Source: Chromatiales bacterium (GTDB taxonomy: Bacteria; Pseudomonadota; Gammaproteobacteria; Thiohalomonadales; Thiohalomonadaceae). Taken from it: a DNA stretch of 53,253 bases. Both the position numbers and the translations under genes were made by a program. Where the stretch lies: NCBI GenBank assembly GCA_003251535.1, contig QKFD01000051.1, positions 1 through 53,253 on the forward strand, in the 5' to 3' direction. Under the pieces are notes generated by a model that was given only the letters and a program-made list of their open reading frames with translations, was not told the origin of the DNA and searched no databases. Of this stretch, positions 1 through 8,754 are shown in pieces (the first letter of the stretch is position 1; the number at the start of each line of letters is the position of its first letter).

Positions 1-87
1 AGCAACGGAATCGGCAGGAAATGCGACCCGCTCGCGGATCTCCACCGGGGCCGTGCGGTGGTTGAGACCTAGAGCTATCAAGGACAT
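1..87 (-). CDS. hemA: Glutamyl-tRNA reductase, N-terminal fragment (cut by window edge)
   Basis: Reading the minus strand from the ATG at 87-85 gives 29 residues running off the window: MSLIALGLNHRTAPVEIRER and then VAFPADSVA. This is the characteristic start of HemA, which reduces glutamyl-tRNA to glutamate-1-semialdehyde, the first committed step of tetrapyrrole synthesis in most bacteria. The LGLNHRTAPV segment lies in the glutamate-binding N-terminal domain; the catalytic Cys lies beyond the window. The gene is divergent from the TPR lipoprotein and lolB, the arrangement known from many gammaproteobacteria, which supports the call. The fragment is complete only at its 5' end. Confidence 0.9.
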   Translation of the reverse strand, partial: MSLIALGLNHRTAPVEIRERVAFPADSVA

Positions 88-257
88 ACGTTCTCTGGAG
101 CGGGTAGAGGCTAATCCCGATAATTCTGCGGGATGGCCATATGAGTTATCAAGGGGCTATATCCCTTTCATCACGGTAAACCGCCCAGAAGTCCGGTATC
201 ATGTGGGGTCCGCCGCAGCGCGAGCTGTGGGCGGAGTCCCGGAGAGACGACCTTCCC
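88..257. promoter_or_regulatory. Divergent intergenic region hemA / TPR lipoprotein
   Basis: These 170 bp must hold the promoters of both divergent transcripts. A TATCAT hexamer at 197-202 is a possible -10 element for the rightward genes, but no convincing -35 precedes it. A GGAGAG ribosome-binding site at 241-246 precedes the ATG at 258. No operator was recognised. Confidence 0.4.
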
Positions 258-1973
258 ATGAAGATTTTTCCGTACATTGCACTTATTTCCACTGGCCTCC
301 TCATCGGAGGCTGTTCCAGTGTGGCACCCGTTGAGGAGCAGGCACCAGCAACGGTGACCGTACAGCCGGATCTGCCCGATGTGCCACTGACGGCCGATCT
401 GCTCTACGGCATTCTGCTGGCCGAGGTCGCAGGACAGCGCGGCGATCTCTCCACCTCGGCCCTCAGCTATCTGCGGGTAGCTGAGGAGACCCATGACCCG
501 CGGGTGGCGCGACGGGCGGCCCAGATCGCCCTGTTTGGACGCAATGCCGGCCTGGCATTGGCGGCCAGTCGCATCTGGGTTGATGCGGCGCCCAAAGATG
601 TAGAGGCGCGCCAGACCCTGGCGGCGCTCCTCATCCGCAACGGCAACTCGGCCGAGGCGCTGATCCACCTCAAGGCGCTGTTAGCCGAATCCCCGCAGCA
701 GGGGGAGCAGAGTTTTCTGACCATCGCCCGCCTGCTCGCCTCCGAGAAGGACCACGAGCGGGCGCTGGAGCTGATGCGCTCCCTGGTGGATGGCACCCCA
801 GGCAATATCGATGCCCTCTACGCCTACGCCTTCCTGGCGGCCCAGCTGGGGGCGGCCGACGAGGCGCTTAGCTCCTTGGAGCAGGTGCTGCAAGCGCGGC
901 CGGACTATGTGCCGGCGCTGGTGTTGAGGGCCGGGGTCCTCAGCCAACAGGGGCAGAAGGATGAGGCGCTGGCCAGCTACCAACAGGCGCTGGAGATCTC
1001 GCCGGATGACACCAATCTACGGCTTGCCTATGCCCGGGAGTTGGTCGCCGCCAGCCGCCTGGAGGAGGCGCGGGAGCAGTTCCACCGGCTCTCGGAACAG
1101 CTGCCCACCAACACCGATGTGATCTACGCCGAAGGGTTGTTGGCCGCTGAGGCGGGGGATTTTGATGAGGCGACCGAGCGCTTCGAGCAGCTCATCCACC
1201 TGGAGCAGCGGGTTGATGAGGCGGCCTTTAACCTGGGCCAGCTGGAGGAGAAGCGGGGTGACAACGCCAAGGCGATGGAGTGGTACGCCACCATCAACAG
1301 TGGTTCCCACCTGCTGGAGGCGCGCTATCGCTATGCCCTGCTGCTGGGTGAGCGAGATGGCTGGGATGCGGCCTTGTCCTATCTGCGCGGCCAGGAGGGG
1401 GAGGATAAGGAGCAACGGCTCCAGCTGATCATGATGGAGGGGGATCTACTGCGCCACGCCAAGCGCTACGGAGATGCCTTGGCGCTCTACGACACCGCCC
1501 TGGAGGGGGAGTTTGCCGGTAATCCCGACATGCTCTACTCCCGCGCCATGATCGGTGAGCGGCTTGATCGGCTCGATATCCTGGAGCGGGACCTGCGGGC
1601 GGTCCTCTTCGCCGACCCGGACAACGCCAACGCCCTGAATGCCCTTGGTTATACCCTGGCCGATCGCACCGATCGCATCGATGAGGCGCAGGGCTACATC
1701 GCCCGCGCTTTGGAGCAGAAGCCGGAGGACCCGGCAGTGCTCGATAGCATGGGCTGGGTGCTCTACAAGCAGGGGCGCTACGAGGACGCGGTGCAGTATC
1801 TGCGGCGGGCCTTGGCCAAGCAGCATGACGGAGAGATCGCCGGGCATCTGGGAGCGGTTCTCTGGCGGATGGGTGAGCGCGAGGAGGCGCGGAAGGTATG
1901 GGACGATGCGTTGGAGAAGGAGCCGCAACACGAGCTGCTACAGGCCATCATCGAGCGAGTCACGGCGCCGTAA
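258..1973 (+). CDS. TPR-repeat outer-membrane lipoprotein
   Basis: A 571-residue protein. I start it at the ATG at 258 because a Shine-Dalgarno-like GGAGAG lies just upstream and the product then opens with a lipoprotein signal (hydrophobic run ending IGGC, Cys at residue 19). The mature protein is almost entirely tetratricopeptide repeats, visible as recurring patterns such as LRAGVLSQQGQKDEALASYQ with Ala/Gly at helix-packing positions and PDD-type turns. Such proteins scaffold protein complexes in the cell envelope. It sits directly before lolB, overlapping it by one base (TAATG), so the two are translationally coupled. This TPR-lolB-ispE order is common in Pseudomonas and related groups. 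The partner is unknown. Confidence 0.9.
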   Translation: MKIFPYIALISTGLLIGGCSSVAPVEEQAPATVTVQPDLPDVPLTADLLYGILLAEVAGQRGDLSTSALSYLRVAEETHDPRVARRAAQIALFGRNAGLALAASRIWVDAAPKDVEARQTLAALLIRNGNSAEALIHLKALLAESPQQGEQSFLTIARLLASEKDHERALELMRSLVDGTPGNIDALYAYAFLAAQLGAADEALSSLEQVLQARPDYVPALVLRAGVLSQQGQKDEALASYQQALEISPDDTNLRLAYARELVAASRLEEAREQFHRLSEQLPTNTDVIYAEGLLAAEAGDFDEATERFEQLIHLEQRVDEAAFNLGQLEEKRGDNAKAMEWYATINSGSHLLEARYRYALLLGERDGWDAALSYLRGQEGEDKEQRLQLIMMEGDLLRHAKRYGDALALYDTALEGEFAGNPDMLYSRAMIGERLDRLDILERDLRAVLFADPDNANALNALGYTLADRTDRIDEAQGYIARALEQKPEDPAVLDSMGWVLYKQGRYEDAVQYLRRALAKQHDGEIAGHLGAVLWRMGEREEARKVWDDALEKEPQHELLQAIIERVTAP

Positions 1974-2599
1974 TGAGGGGTGTCCTGCTCCCTGTCATGG
2001 TGACGCTGCTGCTGTTGGGGGGCTGTGCGGGGACACCGTTCAGCCCTCTCAGTCAGCCTGAGGCGGCCTACGAGGATCGTGAAGAGGCGCTGCTCTATCT
2101 CAATAACTGGATCATGGCCGGCCGCCTCTCGGTGCAGCGGGAGGAGGAGGGGTGGCACGCCAACTTCACCTGGAAAAACGCCAAGGACCACTTCGATATG
2201 CGCATCCATGGCCCCGCTGGCAGCGGCTCGGCCAAGGTCTATGGCTCCGGTCCCTATGTGGTCATGCACACCCCTGACGGGCGGGTCTATACCGCCACCG
2301 AAGGGAATGATGTCGTGGAGCAGGAGTTTGGCTTCAAGGTGCCGGTGAGGCAGATGGGGTTTTGGGCCCGTGGTATCCCCTATCCCTACAGCCGCTCGGA
2401 GCGGGTGGTCAATGAGGCCGGCCTGCTCCAGGGGCTCACGCAGGATGGCTGGAAGGTGGAGTTCTTGGAGTATGAGCCGCAGGCCGAGCCAGGCACGCAA
2501 GGGGCTCCGCTGGTCCTGCCCACCCGCTTGGTGGCGACCAACGAACAGGGCTCGACGACCCGGGTGAAGGTGATCATCGACTCGTGGCAACTGCCATAG
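1973..2599 (+). CDS. lolB: Outer-membrane lipoprotein receptor LolB
   Basis: LolB accepts lipoproteins from the periplasmic carrier LolA and inserts them into the outer membrane. The chosen ATG at 1973 overlaps the stop of the TPR gene and gives a 208-residue precursor with a lipobox ending LGGC (Cys at 18), close to the family length. The body shows LolB features: the WIMAGRLSVQREEEGW strand near the start of the mature protein and a Trp/Pro-rich FWARGIPYP segment in the second half. An upstream in-frame start at 1898 would destroy the signal peptide and is rejected. The position between hemA and ispE matches the classic gammaproteobacterial hemA-lolB-ispE-prs neighbourhood. Confidence 0.96.
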   Translation: MRGVLLPVMVTLLLLGGCAGTPFSPLSQPEAAYEDREEALLYLNNWIMAGRLSVQREEEGWHANFTWKNAKDHFDMRIHGPAGSGSAKVYGSGPYVVMHTPDGRVYTATEGNDVVEQEFGFKVPVRQMGFWARGIPYPYSRSERVVNEAGLLQGLTQDGWKVEFLEYEPQAEPGTQGAPLVLPTRLVATNEQGSTTRVKVIIDSWQLP

Positions 2600-3477
2600 C
2601 GCTCTCTGACGGCGGCGAGGGGTGGCCCGCACCCGCCAAGCTCAACCGCTTCCTGCACATCGTCGGGCGGCGGGCGGATGGCTATCACCTGTTGCAGACG
2701 CTATTTCAGTTTGTCGATTACGGCGATCTGCTCCACTTTGTGCCGCGCGCTGATGGTGAGGTGCGGCTCGCCCAGCCCCTGCCCGGGGTTGCGGAGGGGC
2801 AGGACCTGACGGTACGCGCCGCCCAGCTCCTGCGCCAGACGGTGGGCGGTGCGCTACCCGGGGTGACCATCCATGTCGATAAGCGGCTCCCCATGGGGGG
2901 AGGGCTTGGCGGGGGAAGCTCCGATGCCGCCACTACCCTGGTGGCGCTGGATCGGCTCTGGGGATTGGCGCTTGGGGAGGAGCGATTGGCTGAATTGGGG
3001 CTCAGTCTCGGCGCCGATGTGCCGGTGTTTGTCCGTGGTCGTGCCGCTTGGGCCGAGGGGATAGGGGAGTTACTGACCCCAGTTGAGCTGCCAGAGCCTT
3101 GGTTTTTGGTGGTGATCCCCGCGGTGGCGGTGGCCACTGCCGAACTCTTCCGCGATCCTGAATTGACACGCAATTGTCCTCCCATCAAAATACGCGACTT
3201 TCTCGCGGGGGTTGGCGGCAACGTCTTTGAGGCGGTGGTCCGACGCCGCTACCCCGCGGTGGGTGATGCCCTCGACTGGCTCGGTAGTTTCGGGCCCGCA
3301 CGCATGACTGGTACCGGCGCCTGTGTCTTCGCCCCCTTTGCTACAGAGGGGGCGGCACGGGAGCTGCTGAAGCAGTTACCAGTCGGCTGGCGAGGGTTTG
3401 TTGCCCACGGACTAAACCGTTCGCCGCTGCTCGATCGCCTGGCTGGCTGTCAGGGATGGGGGCAGCGGGTCGGGTGA
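2584..3477 (+). CDS. ispE: 4-diphosphocytidyl-2-C-methyl-D-erythritol kinase
   Basis: IspE phosphorylates CDP-methylerythritol in the MEP route to isopentenyl diphosphate. The 297-residue product is a GHMP kinase: PAKLN with the conserved Lys at 19, the glycine-rich ATP loop [14 protein letters not shown] at about 103-116, the conserved Asp in LGADVPVFV at about 145, and a C-terminal [10 protein letters not shown] motif. The start is a GTG at 2584, so the gene overlaps the end of lolB by 16 bases and is probably translated from the same message. Length is normal for the family. Nothing appears missing from the active site. Confidence 0.96.
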   Translation: MATAIALSDGGEGWPAPAKLNRFLHIVGRRADGYHLLQTLFQFVDYGDLLHFVPRADGEVRLAQPLPGVAEGQDLTVRAAQLLRQTVGGALPGVTIHVDKRLPMGGGLGGGSSDAATTLVALDRLWGLALGEERLAELGLSLGADVPVFVRGRAAWAEGIGELLTPVELPEPWFLVVIPAVAVATAELFRDPELTRNCPPIKIRDFLAGVGGNVFEAVVRRRYPAVGDALDWLGSFGPARMTGTGACVFAPFATEGAARELLKQLPVGWRGFVAHGLNRSPLLDRLAGCQGWGQRVG

Positions 3478-3503
3478 GCGGATCTCACAACCTGTTTTTC
3501 TCT

Positions 3504-3578
3504 TGGGGCGTCGCCAAGCGGTAAGGCACCGGGTTTTGATCCCGGCATTCCCAGGTTCGAATCCTGGCGCCCCAGCCA
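3504..3578 (+). tRNA. tRNA-Gln (anticodon UUG)
   Basis: A full cloverleaf can be drawn. The acceptor stem TGGGGCG pairs with CGCCCCA, the D arm is GCC..GGC, the anticodon stem CCGGG/CCCGG encloses loop TTTTGAT with anticodon TTG at 3536-3538, and the T arm is CCAGG/CCTGG with loop TTCGAAT. The discriminator G and an encoded CCA end follow. It lies 26 bp after ispE and 47 bp before prs on the same strand, the conserved gammaproteobacterial placement, so it is probably processed from the ispE-prs transcript. Confidence 0.98.
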
Positions 3579-3625
3579 TTTCTATCGTGGAGCGGATCCG
3601 TTCCGGCGCTTACCTCGGGGGAATC

Positions 3626-4582
3626 ATGTTGGCTGAGATGATGGTGTTTGCGGGCAACTCCAACCCGCATCTCGCGCAGGATATTGCCGCCTATCTCAGT
3701 ATGCCGCTCGGCAAGGCCGTGGTGGGGCGCTTCAGTGATGGTGAGGTGATGGTGGAGATCTTGGAGAACGTGCGCGGTAAGCACGTCTTCATTGTCCAAC
3801 CTACCTGCGCCCCCACCAACGATAACCTGATGGAGCTGCTGGTGATGACCGATGCGATGCGGCGTGCTTCTGCCGGTCGTGTGACGGCGGTCATGCCCTA
3901 TTTCGGCTACGCCCGCCAGGATCGCCGCCCCCGCTCTGCCCGGGTCCCCATCACCGCCAAGGTGGTGGCCAACATGCTGCAAGTGGTGGGCGTCAACCGG
4001 CTGCTGACGGTCGATCTCCATGCCGATCAGATCCAAGGCTTCTTCGATATCCCGGTAGACAACGTCTACGCCTCCCCGATCTTGCTGGGCGATATCTGGC
4101 GCGATAAAGGCAAGGACCCCTCCATTATGGTGGTCTCGCCCGATGTGGGCGGGGTGGTGCGGGCCCGGGCGCTGGCCAAGCGGCTTGATGATGCCGACCT
4201 CGCCATCATCGATAAACGCCGGCCGCGGGCCAATGTCTCTCAGGTGATGCACATCATCGGGGATGTCGAGGATCGCACCTGCATCTTGGTGGATGACCTG
4301 GTGGATACCGCAGGCACCCTCTGCAAGGCGGCCGATGCCCTCAAGGATCATGGTGCTGCCAAGGTGAAGGCCTACGTGACCCACCCAGTGCTCTCCGGTC
4401 GGGCGGTGGAGAATATCGAGAATTCACTGCTGGACGAGCTGGTGGTGACCGACACCATTCCGCTCCATGCCGCTGCCCGCGCCTGCCCCAAGATTCGGCA
4501 GGTGAGCATCGCCGCCATGCTGGGGGAGACGATGCGGCGCATCAATAATGAGGAGTCGGTCAGCTCCCTCTACATGGATTGA
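3626..4582 (+). CDS. prs: Ribose-phosphate pyrophosphokinase
   Basis: Prs makes PRPP from ribose 5-phosphate and ATP, feeding purine, pyrimidine, NAD, His and Trp synthesis. The ATG at 3626 follows a CGGGGGAA ribosome-binding site and gives 318 residues, close to the E. coli enzyme. Visible signatures are GRFSDGEV near the N-terminus, [13 protein letters not shown]-like [13 protein letters not shown], the flexible loop [15 protein letters not shown], the metal-binding [14 protein letters not shown], and the PRPP-binding loop [12 protein letters not shown]. In-frame codons upstream of 3626 run through the tRNA gene, so the longer reading is wrong. Cotranscription with tRNA-Gln is likely; a terminator-like hairpin follows before rplY. 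Confidence 0.98.
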   Translation: MLAEMMVFAGNSNPHLAQDIAAYLSMPLGKAVVGRFSDGEVMVEILENVRGKHVFIVQPTCAPTNDNLMELLVMTDAMRRASAGRVTAVMPYFGYARQDRRPRSARVPITAKVVANMLQVVGVNRLLTVDLHADQIQGFFDIPVDNVYASPILLGDIWRDKGKDPSIMVVSPDVGGVVRARALAKRLDDADLAIIDKRRPRANVSQVMHIIGDVEDRTCILVDDLVDTAGTLCKAADALKDHGAAKVKAYVTHPVLSGRAVENIENSLLDELVVTDTIPLHAAARACPKIRQVSIAAMLGETMRRINNEESVSSLYMD

Positions 4583-4659
4583 GGTCGAGCGACTGTTGTG
4601 CCTCGCCGGTGGCATGGTTGCCACCGACAACCGAATCGGGGTGTTGGCCCCGTATGAGC

Positions 4660-4713
4660 GTTGCCCTGGTCGCGGGGCGACGGTACGGGCCGCCGTGAGG
4701 TGGCCCGTTTTCT
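4660..4713 (+). terminator. Tandem hairpins, second with U-tract, between prs and rplY
   Basis: The first hairpin is GTTGCCC (4660-4666) with GGGCGAC (4675-4681), including one G-U pair. The second is ACGGGCC (4685-4691) with GGCCCGT (4702-4708), followed by TTTTCTTT. The second is a good intrinsic terminator. Because rplY starts only about 25 bases later on the same strand, it could also act as an attenuator in the rplY leader. Confidence 0.7.
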
Positions 4714-4737
4714 TTCCAGTCATGGAGCATAGTGTCA

Positions 4738-5361
4738 ATGTCTAACGTCGATTTCGTTTTGAATGCCGAGACCCGTAACGACCTGGGGAAAGGTGCGAGC
4801 CGCCGCCTGCGTCGTCAGGGTAAGGTGCCTGGTGTGATCTATGGCGCCCATCAGGATGCCGTCTCCATCACCGTGGATCACAACGATCTGTGGAAGCACC
4901 TCCAGCATGAGGCGTTCTACTCCCACATCCTCACCATCAATATCGATGGTAAGGCGGAGCAGGCGGTGCTCAAGGATCTGCAACGCCACCCCGCCAAGGC
5001 GTTGGTGATGCACCTCGATCTCCTGCGGGTCTCCGCTTCCGAGAAGCTCCGGATGAATGTGCCGCTCCACTTCACCGGTGGCGATGTGGCGCCTGGGGTC
5101 AAGGTGAATGGCGGTCTGGTGACCCACAACGTCAATGAGGTTGAGGTGCTCTGCCTGCCGCAGGATCTGCCGGAGTTCATCACTGTGGATCTCTCCGGCC
5201 TTGAACTGGGCCATGCTATCCACCTCTCCCAGCTCCAGCTGCCGGCCGGTGTTGAGCTGGTAGAGCTCTCCCATGGCAATGTGCAGGATCACGACTTTGC
5301 CGTGGCGGCCGTGGTCAGTACTCGGGCCAGCAGCGCCGAGGGTGGCGAGGCAGCCGAGTAA
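4738..5361 (+). CDS. rplY: 50S ribosomal protein L25 (long, Ctc/TL5 form)
   Basis: L25 binds 5S rRNA in the large subunit. The 207-residue product is the long form: an N-terminal 5S-binding beta domain (ETRNDLGKGASRRLRRQGKV.. to about residue 92) followed by the extra C-terminal beta domain of the general-stress Ctc/TL5 type, unlike the 94-residue E. coli protein. I start at the ATG at 4738, ten bases after GGAG; an in-frame GTG at 4732 is too close to that site. pth follows 25 bases after the stop, so the two form a unit, as in Pseudomonas. Expression may be controlled by the hairpins just upstream. Confidence 0.97.
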   Translation: MSNVDFVLNAETRNDLGKGASRRLRRQGKVPGVIYGAHQDAVSITVDHNDLWKHLQHEAFYSHILTINIDGKAEQAVLKDLQRHPAKALVMHLDLLRVSASEKLRMNVPLHFTGGDVAPGVKVNGGLVTHNVNEVEVLCLPQDLPEFITVDLSGLELGHAIHLSQLQLPAGVELVELSHGNVQDHDFAVAAVVSTRASSAEGGEAAE

Positions 5362-5386
5362 GCCATAGCTGTTACCGGAGCCGGCG

Positions 5387-5974
5387 ATGTCCGCTGCTGC
5401 TATCTCTCTGTTGGTGGGCCTGGGTAATCCAGGCGCCGAGTATGAGCAGACGCGGCACAACGCCGGTTTCTGGTTTATCGATGCGGTGGCCCATGCCTGT
5501 GGCGCCCATCTGCGCAGTGACCATAAATTCCATGGGGAGTTGGCCAAGGTCTCGCTGCATGGTCATGAGGTGTGGCTGCTAAAGCCGCAGACCTTCATGA
5601 ACCGCAGCGGCCAGTCGGTGGCTGCCCTCGCCCGCTTCTATAAAATCCCCCTCGACGCCATCTTAGTGGCGCACGACGAGCTGGATCTCCCGCCCGGTGG
5701 TCTCAAGTTGAAACGCGGAGGAGGCCATGCCGGCCACAACGGTCTGCGGGATATTCATGCCCAACTCGGGGCCGATTTCCACCGGCTGCGGCTTGGCATT
5801 GGTCACCCTGGCCAGGCTACCCAGGTGGTGGGTTATGTCCTGGGACGACCACCTGCCAGTGAACGGACCCTGATCGAAGAGTCCATTGCCGAGGCGGTGG
5901 CCGCCCTGCCCCTGCTGCTCAGCGGTGAGATGCAGAAGGCGATGAATCAGCTCCACTCCGGCCGCAAGGGCTAA
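5387..5974 (+). CDS. pth: Peptidyl-tRNA hydrolase
   Basis: Pth releases peptides from prematurely dropped peptidyl-tRNA so that the tRNA can be recycled. The 195-residue reading has the family signature at its start, [20 protein letters not shown], with Asn at 14 and the catalytic His at 24, the second motif [20 protein letters not shown] with the catalytic Asp near 97, and GHNGLRDI. Length is typical. It lies 25 bp after rplY with a weak CCGGAG site. In many relatives ychF comes next; here a nucleotidyltransferase-like gene follows instead, so the conserved block ends here. Confidence 0.97.
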   Translation: MSAAAISLLVGLGNPGAEYEQTRHNAGFWFIDAVAHACGAHLRSDHKFHGELAKVSLHGHEVWLLKPQTFMNRSGQSVAALARFYKIPLDAILVAHDELDLPPGGLKLKRGGGHAGHNGLRDIHAQLGADFHRLRLGIGHPGQATQVVGYVLGRPPASERTLIEESIAEAVAALPLLLSGEMQKAMNQLHSGRKG

Positions 5975-6052
5975 GGCCCATCCGCTTTTGCTTGTCCCCG
6001 CTCGGGGGCCTCGGTATGTTCGTCACTCCCATTTTGTCTGGAGCTTTGGCGT

Positions 6053-6880
6053 ATGACGGACCGATCTCTCTCCGCTCCCCAGGTTGAGGTGGCTGAGCAC
6101 CCCATTGAACCGCTGGTGCGCGACAGGATCCTGGCCACCCTGACAGAGATCGAACAGACCCATGCCGTGCGTATCCTATTGGCTTGCGAGTCGGGGAGCC
6201 GGGGCTGGGGGTTTGCTTCACCGGATAGTGATTATGACGTCCGCTTTCTCTACACCCAGCGCCTTGAATGGTATCTACAGGTCCTCCCGCAACGGGATGT
6301 GATCGAGCTGCCGATAGACAGCGTGTATGACGTCAATGGGTGGGAGCTGCGCAAGGCCTTAGGGCTGCTGGCCAAGGGTAACGCGACCCTGGTGGAGTGG
6401 CTCGACTCACCGGTGATCTATCGTGCCGATCCCATCTTCCTCGCCGCCATCCGCGAGTTGGCCCAGCGGACTCACCACCCCGCACGCTCGTTTCACCACT
6501 ATCTGCATATGGCACGCGGCAATTTCCGGGAGTACCTGCGGGGGGAGTCGGTACGCCTGAAAAAGTATCTCTATGTCCTGCGCCCGACCTTGGGCGCTAT
6601 CTGGATCGAGCGGCAGTTGGGGCCGGTGCCGATGCGTTTTCAGAGCCTGGTGGATGGGGTGATCGAGGATGCACCACTGCGGGAGGAGATCGCCGCGCTC
6701 CTGGCCATCAAGCGCCGTGCCGGGGAGAAGAAAATGGGCGCCCCTTGTCCAGGGATCAACACCTTTCTGGAGCGGGAGCTGGCGCGACTCTCCAGTGTGC
6801 AGCCACCCGCAGAGCGATCGGTCGAGATGGCCCCTTTCGATCAACTACTGCGGGAGACACTCCTCTCCGCTGAGCGCTGA
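6053..6880 (+). CDS. Predicted nucleotidyltransferase (COG3541-type)
   Basis: A 275-residue soluble protein with a nucleotidyltransferase core: ACESGSRGWGFASPDSDYDV near residues 43-62 fits the G-S-x(n)-D-x-D metal-binding pattern of the Pol-beta-like fold, with GS followed by the SDYDV acid pair. The rest (LPIDSVYDVNGWELRK, LLAKGNATLVEWLDSPVIY) matches the conserved hypothetical family COG3541, some members of which occur in phage or RNA-repair contexts. The substrate is unknown. A TGGAG site precedes the ATG at 6053, 78 bp after pth. It converges on the diguanylate cyclase gene with only 11 bp between stops. I am confident of the family, not of the reaction. Confidence 0.8.
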   Translation: MTDRSLSAPQVEVAEHPIEPLVRDRILATLTEIEQTHAVRILLACESGSRGWGFASPDSDYDVRFLYTQRLEWYLQVLPQRDVIELPIDSVYDVNGWELRKALGLLAKGNATLVEWLDSPVIYRADPIFLAAIRELAQRTHHPARSFHHYLHMARGNFREYLRGESVRLKKYLYVLRPTLGAIWIERQLGPVPMRFQSLVDGVIEDAPLREEIAALLAIKRRAGEKKMGAPCPGINTFLERELARLSSVQPPAERSVEMAPFDQLLRETLLSAER

Positions 6881-6891
6881 CCCCACGCCTA

Positions 6892-8754
6892 TCAATAGTT
6901 TTGCTCGTCCTGCCACATCTCCGTGGCGAAGTGGACCACTCGGTTGCGGCCGCTCTCTTTGGCGCGGTAGAGCGCGACATCAGCAAATTTGACCGCCTGC
7001 CAGAAGGTCTCTGAGTCGGTGGGGAAGTCGGCAATGCCGACGGAAACGGTCTTCTGTAGGGTGGCACCGGGGAGCTGGACTTTGGTCTGCTCCACCGCCG
7101 TGCGCAGCTTCTCCGCCACCTGATCGCCCGCATTCTCCACGGCATCCAGGCAGATCACCATAAACTCCTCGCCACCGTAGCGGATCACCATGTCAGAGGC
7201 GCGCACGGTCTGCCGCAGGGTCTTGGCGACGGCCTTGAGGACGCTGTCGCCGGCGTCGTGGCCATAGGTATCGTTCACCTTCTTAAAGAAATCAACATCC
7301 ACCATCAGGATGGAGACTACCGATTTGCGCCGGTGCACCGAGGCGACAAGGGTCTCCACATACTCCTCCAGAAAGCGGCGGTTGTGCAGGCCGGTCATGG
7401 GGTCGCGCAGGGTCGATTCGCGCAGGGTATCCATCAGCCGCTTTGCCTCCAGTACCGGTGCCGCCTCGCGCAGGTAGATCTGGATAAATGGCACCAGCGT
7501 CGCCATCTGCTCCCGCTCGGTCTGCGGGAACACCAGCTGGACGACACTACCGACACTGCCCGATTGCAGCACCGGCAGACAGATGTGGGTCAGAGACTCC
7601 TCCCCACTCGGTTCAAAGGAGTTGCAGATCTGGGGTGTCTCGGCCCCATCGATGACATGGCCCGTGCGCTTGGCACGGCAGGCATCGGCGCGCACCAAGA
7701 TCTGCGGGCTGCACCAGCGGCAGTTCTCCTGCGGCTCCGCATCCACCACCACCGGGGTAATGCGATTCTTGCTGGCGGCCACCTCATAGAGCGAGAAGCG
7801 CTCGATGTTGAACTCTTCCCGGATGACCCGGGCCAGGCGGCAGTAGACCTCCCGTTTGGTCTCATCCTCTTCGATGGACTGTTTGAAGTGGGCCGCCTCG
7901 ATGAGTCCACCCACCATCTCTATGGTGTGGACCAGCTGGTTGGTGTGGCCGCTGGGTGGGGTCCAGCGGATGAGCTGGGCCACTTGGTGACTGATCTTGC
8001 CTAACCCCTCGCGGAGGTGGGCGGTGAGCTGATTAAAGCGATCGGCGATCTCGCCCACCTCATCGTTGGTGTGGCGCTCAATGCGGCTATCAAAATTGCC
8101 CTCCAGTGCTGCCGCCACCGCCTCTCTCACCTCGCCGGCGGTACGTGATAGGGGTCGCGTCAGGCGGCGCAGGAAGAGCACGGAGATAAGGGAGAAGATG
8201 CCGATGACCAGCGCCATGGTGGCCACTGTGAGCAGGGCCGTCTCCTTGAGATGGCTCATCGACATGGTGAGGGTCACGGCCCCCAATACGGTGCCTACGG
8301 GCACGGTGTGGCAAGAGACGCAGTTCGGGTCGCCTCGACTCTCGGCGATGAACGGAATGGTGGCACGGAAGGTGGGTTCGCTGGTCTCATCCACTAGGTT
8401 GAAGTAGGGGCGGCCACTCTGGAGTACCTCCTGTTCGATGCTGTCGTGGAGCGCCTCCTGTTTTAATCCGCCACCAAACTGCGCGGCTACCTCTGGTCCG
8501 CGCACCACCCGTGCCGAGAGCAGATCCTGCACATCGGCCAGGCGGTTGAGAAAACTCTCACGGCGCGAGATGGTGCCCGCCACCATCGACTCGGTGAGAT
8601 GGACCCGCACGATCTCGGCGGCGGTGCGGGTGTGGGCCTCTGCCGAGATCAAAGAGAACTGTCGAAAAGAGAACAGGCTGACGGCGATCAACACCACCAA
8701 CATGGAGGTGGCCATGATGGCGGAGAAGAGCGTGGTCTTGGTGTTGAGCTGCAC
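6892..8754 (-). CDS. Heme-binding-motif sensor diguanylate cyclase (GGDEF)
   Basis: Makes c-di-GMP from two GTP. With a GTG start at 8754 (preceded by GGGGG) the protein is 620 residues: TM1 at about 8-30, a periplasmic domain carrying CVSCH at about 145-149 (a CxxCH c-type heme attachment motif), TM2 at about 173-196, HAMP, a GAF-like cytoplasmic domain with four Cys (about 345, 348, 359, 377), and a C-terminal GGDEF domain with intact GGEEF (527-531) and an RASD inhibitory site five residues upstream. The heme would let it sense redox state or a gas ligand; this is inferred from the motif. A longer in-frame reading to 8946 adds a low-complexity Pro-rich stretch before the first TM and is unlikely. 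Confidence 0.88.
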   Translation of the reverse strand: MQLNTKTTLFSAIMATSMLVVLIAVSLFSFRQFSLISAEAHTRTAAEIVRVHLTESMVAGTISRRESFLNRLADVQDLLSARVVRGPEVAAQFGGGLKQEALHDSIEQEVLQSGRPYFNLVDETSEPTFRATIPFIAESRGDPNCVSCHTVPVGTVLGAVTLTMSMSHLKETALLTVATMALVIGIFSLISVLFLRRLTRPLSRTAGEVREAVAAALEGNFDSRIERHTNDEVGEIADRFNQLTAHLREGLGKISHQVAQLIRWTPPSGHTNQLVHTIEMVGGLIEAAHFKQSIEEDETKREVYCRLARVIREEFNIERFSLYEVAASKNRITPVVVDAEPQENCRWCSPQILVRADACRAKRTGHVIDGAETPQICNSFEPSGEESLTHICLPVLQSGSVGSVVQLVFPQTEREQMATLVPFIQIYLREAAPVLEAKRLMDTLRESTLRDPMTGLHNRRFLEEYVETLVASVHRRKSVVSILMVDVDFFKKVNDTYGHDAGDSVLKAVAKTLRQTVRASDMVIRYGGEEFMVICLDAVENAGDQVAEKLRTAVEQTKVQLPGATLQKTVSVGIADFPTDSETFWQAVKFADVALYRAKESGRNRVVHFATEMWQDEQNY

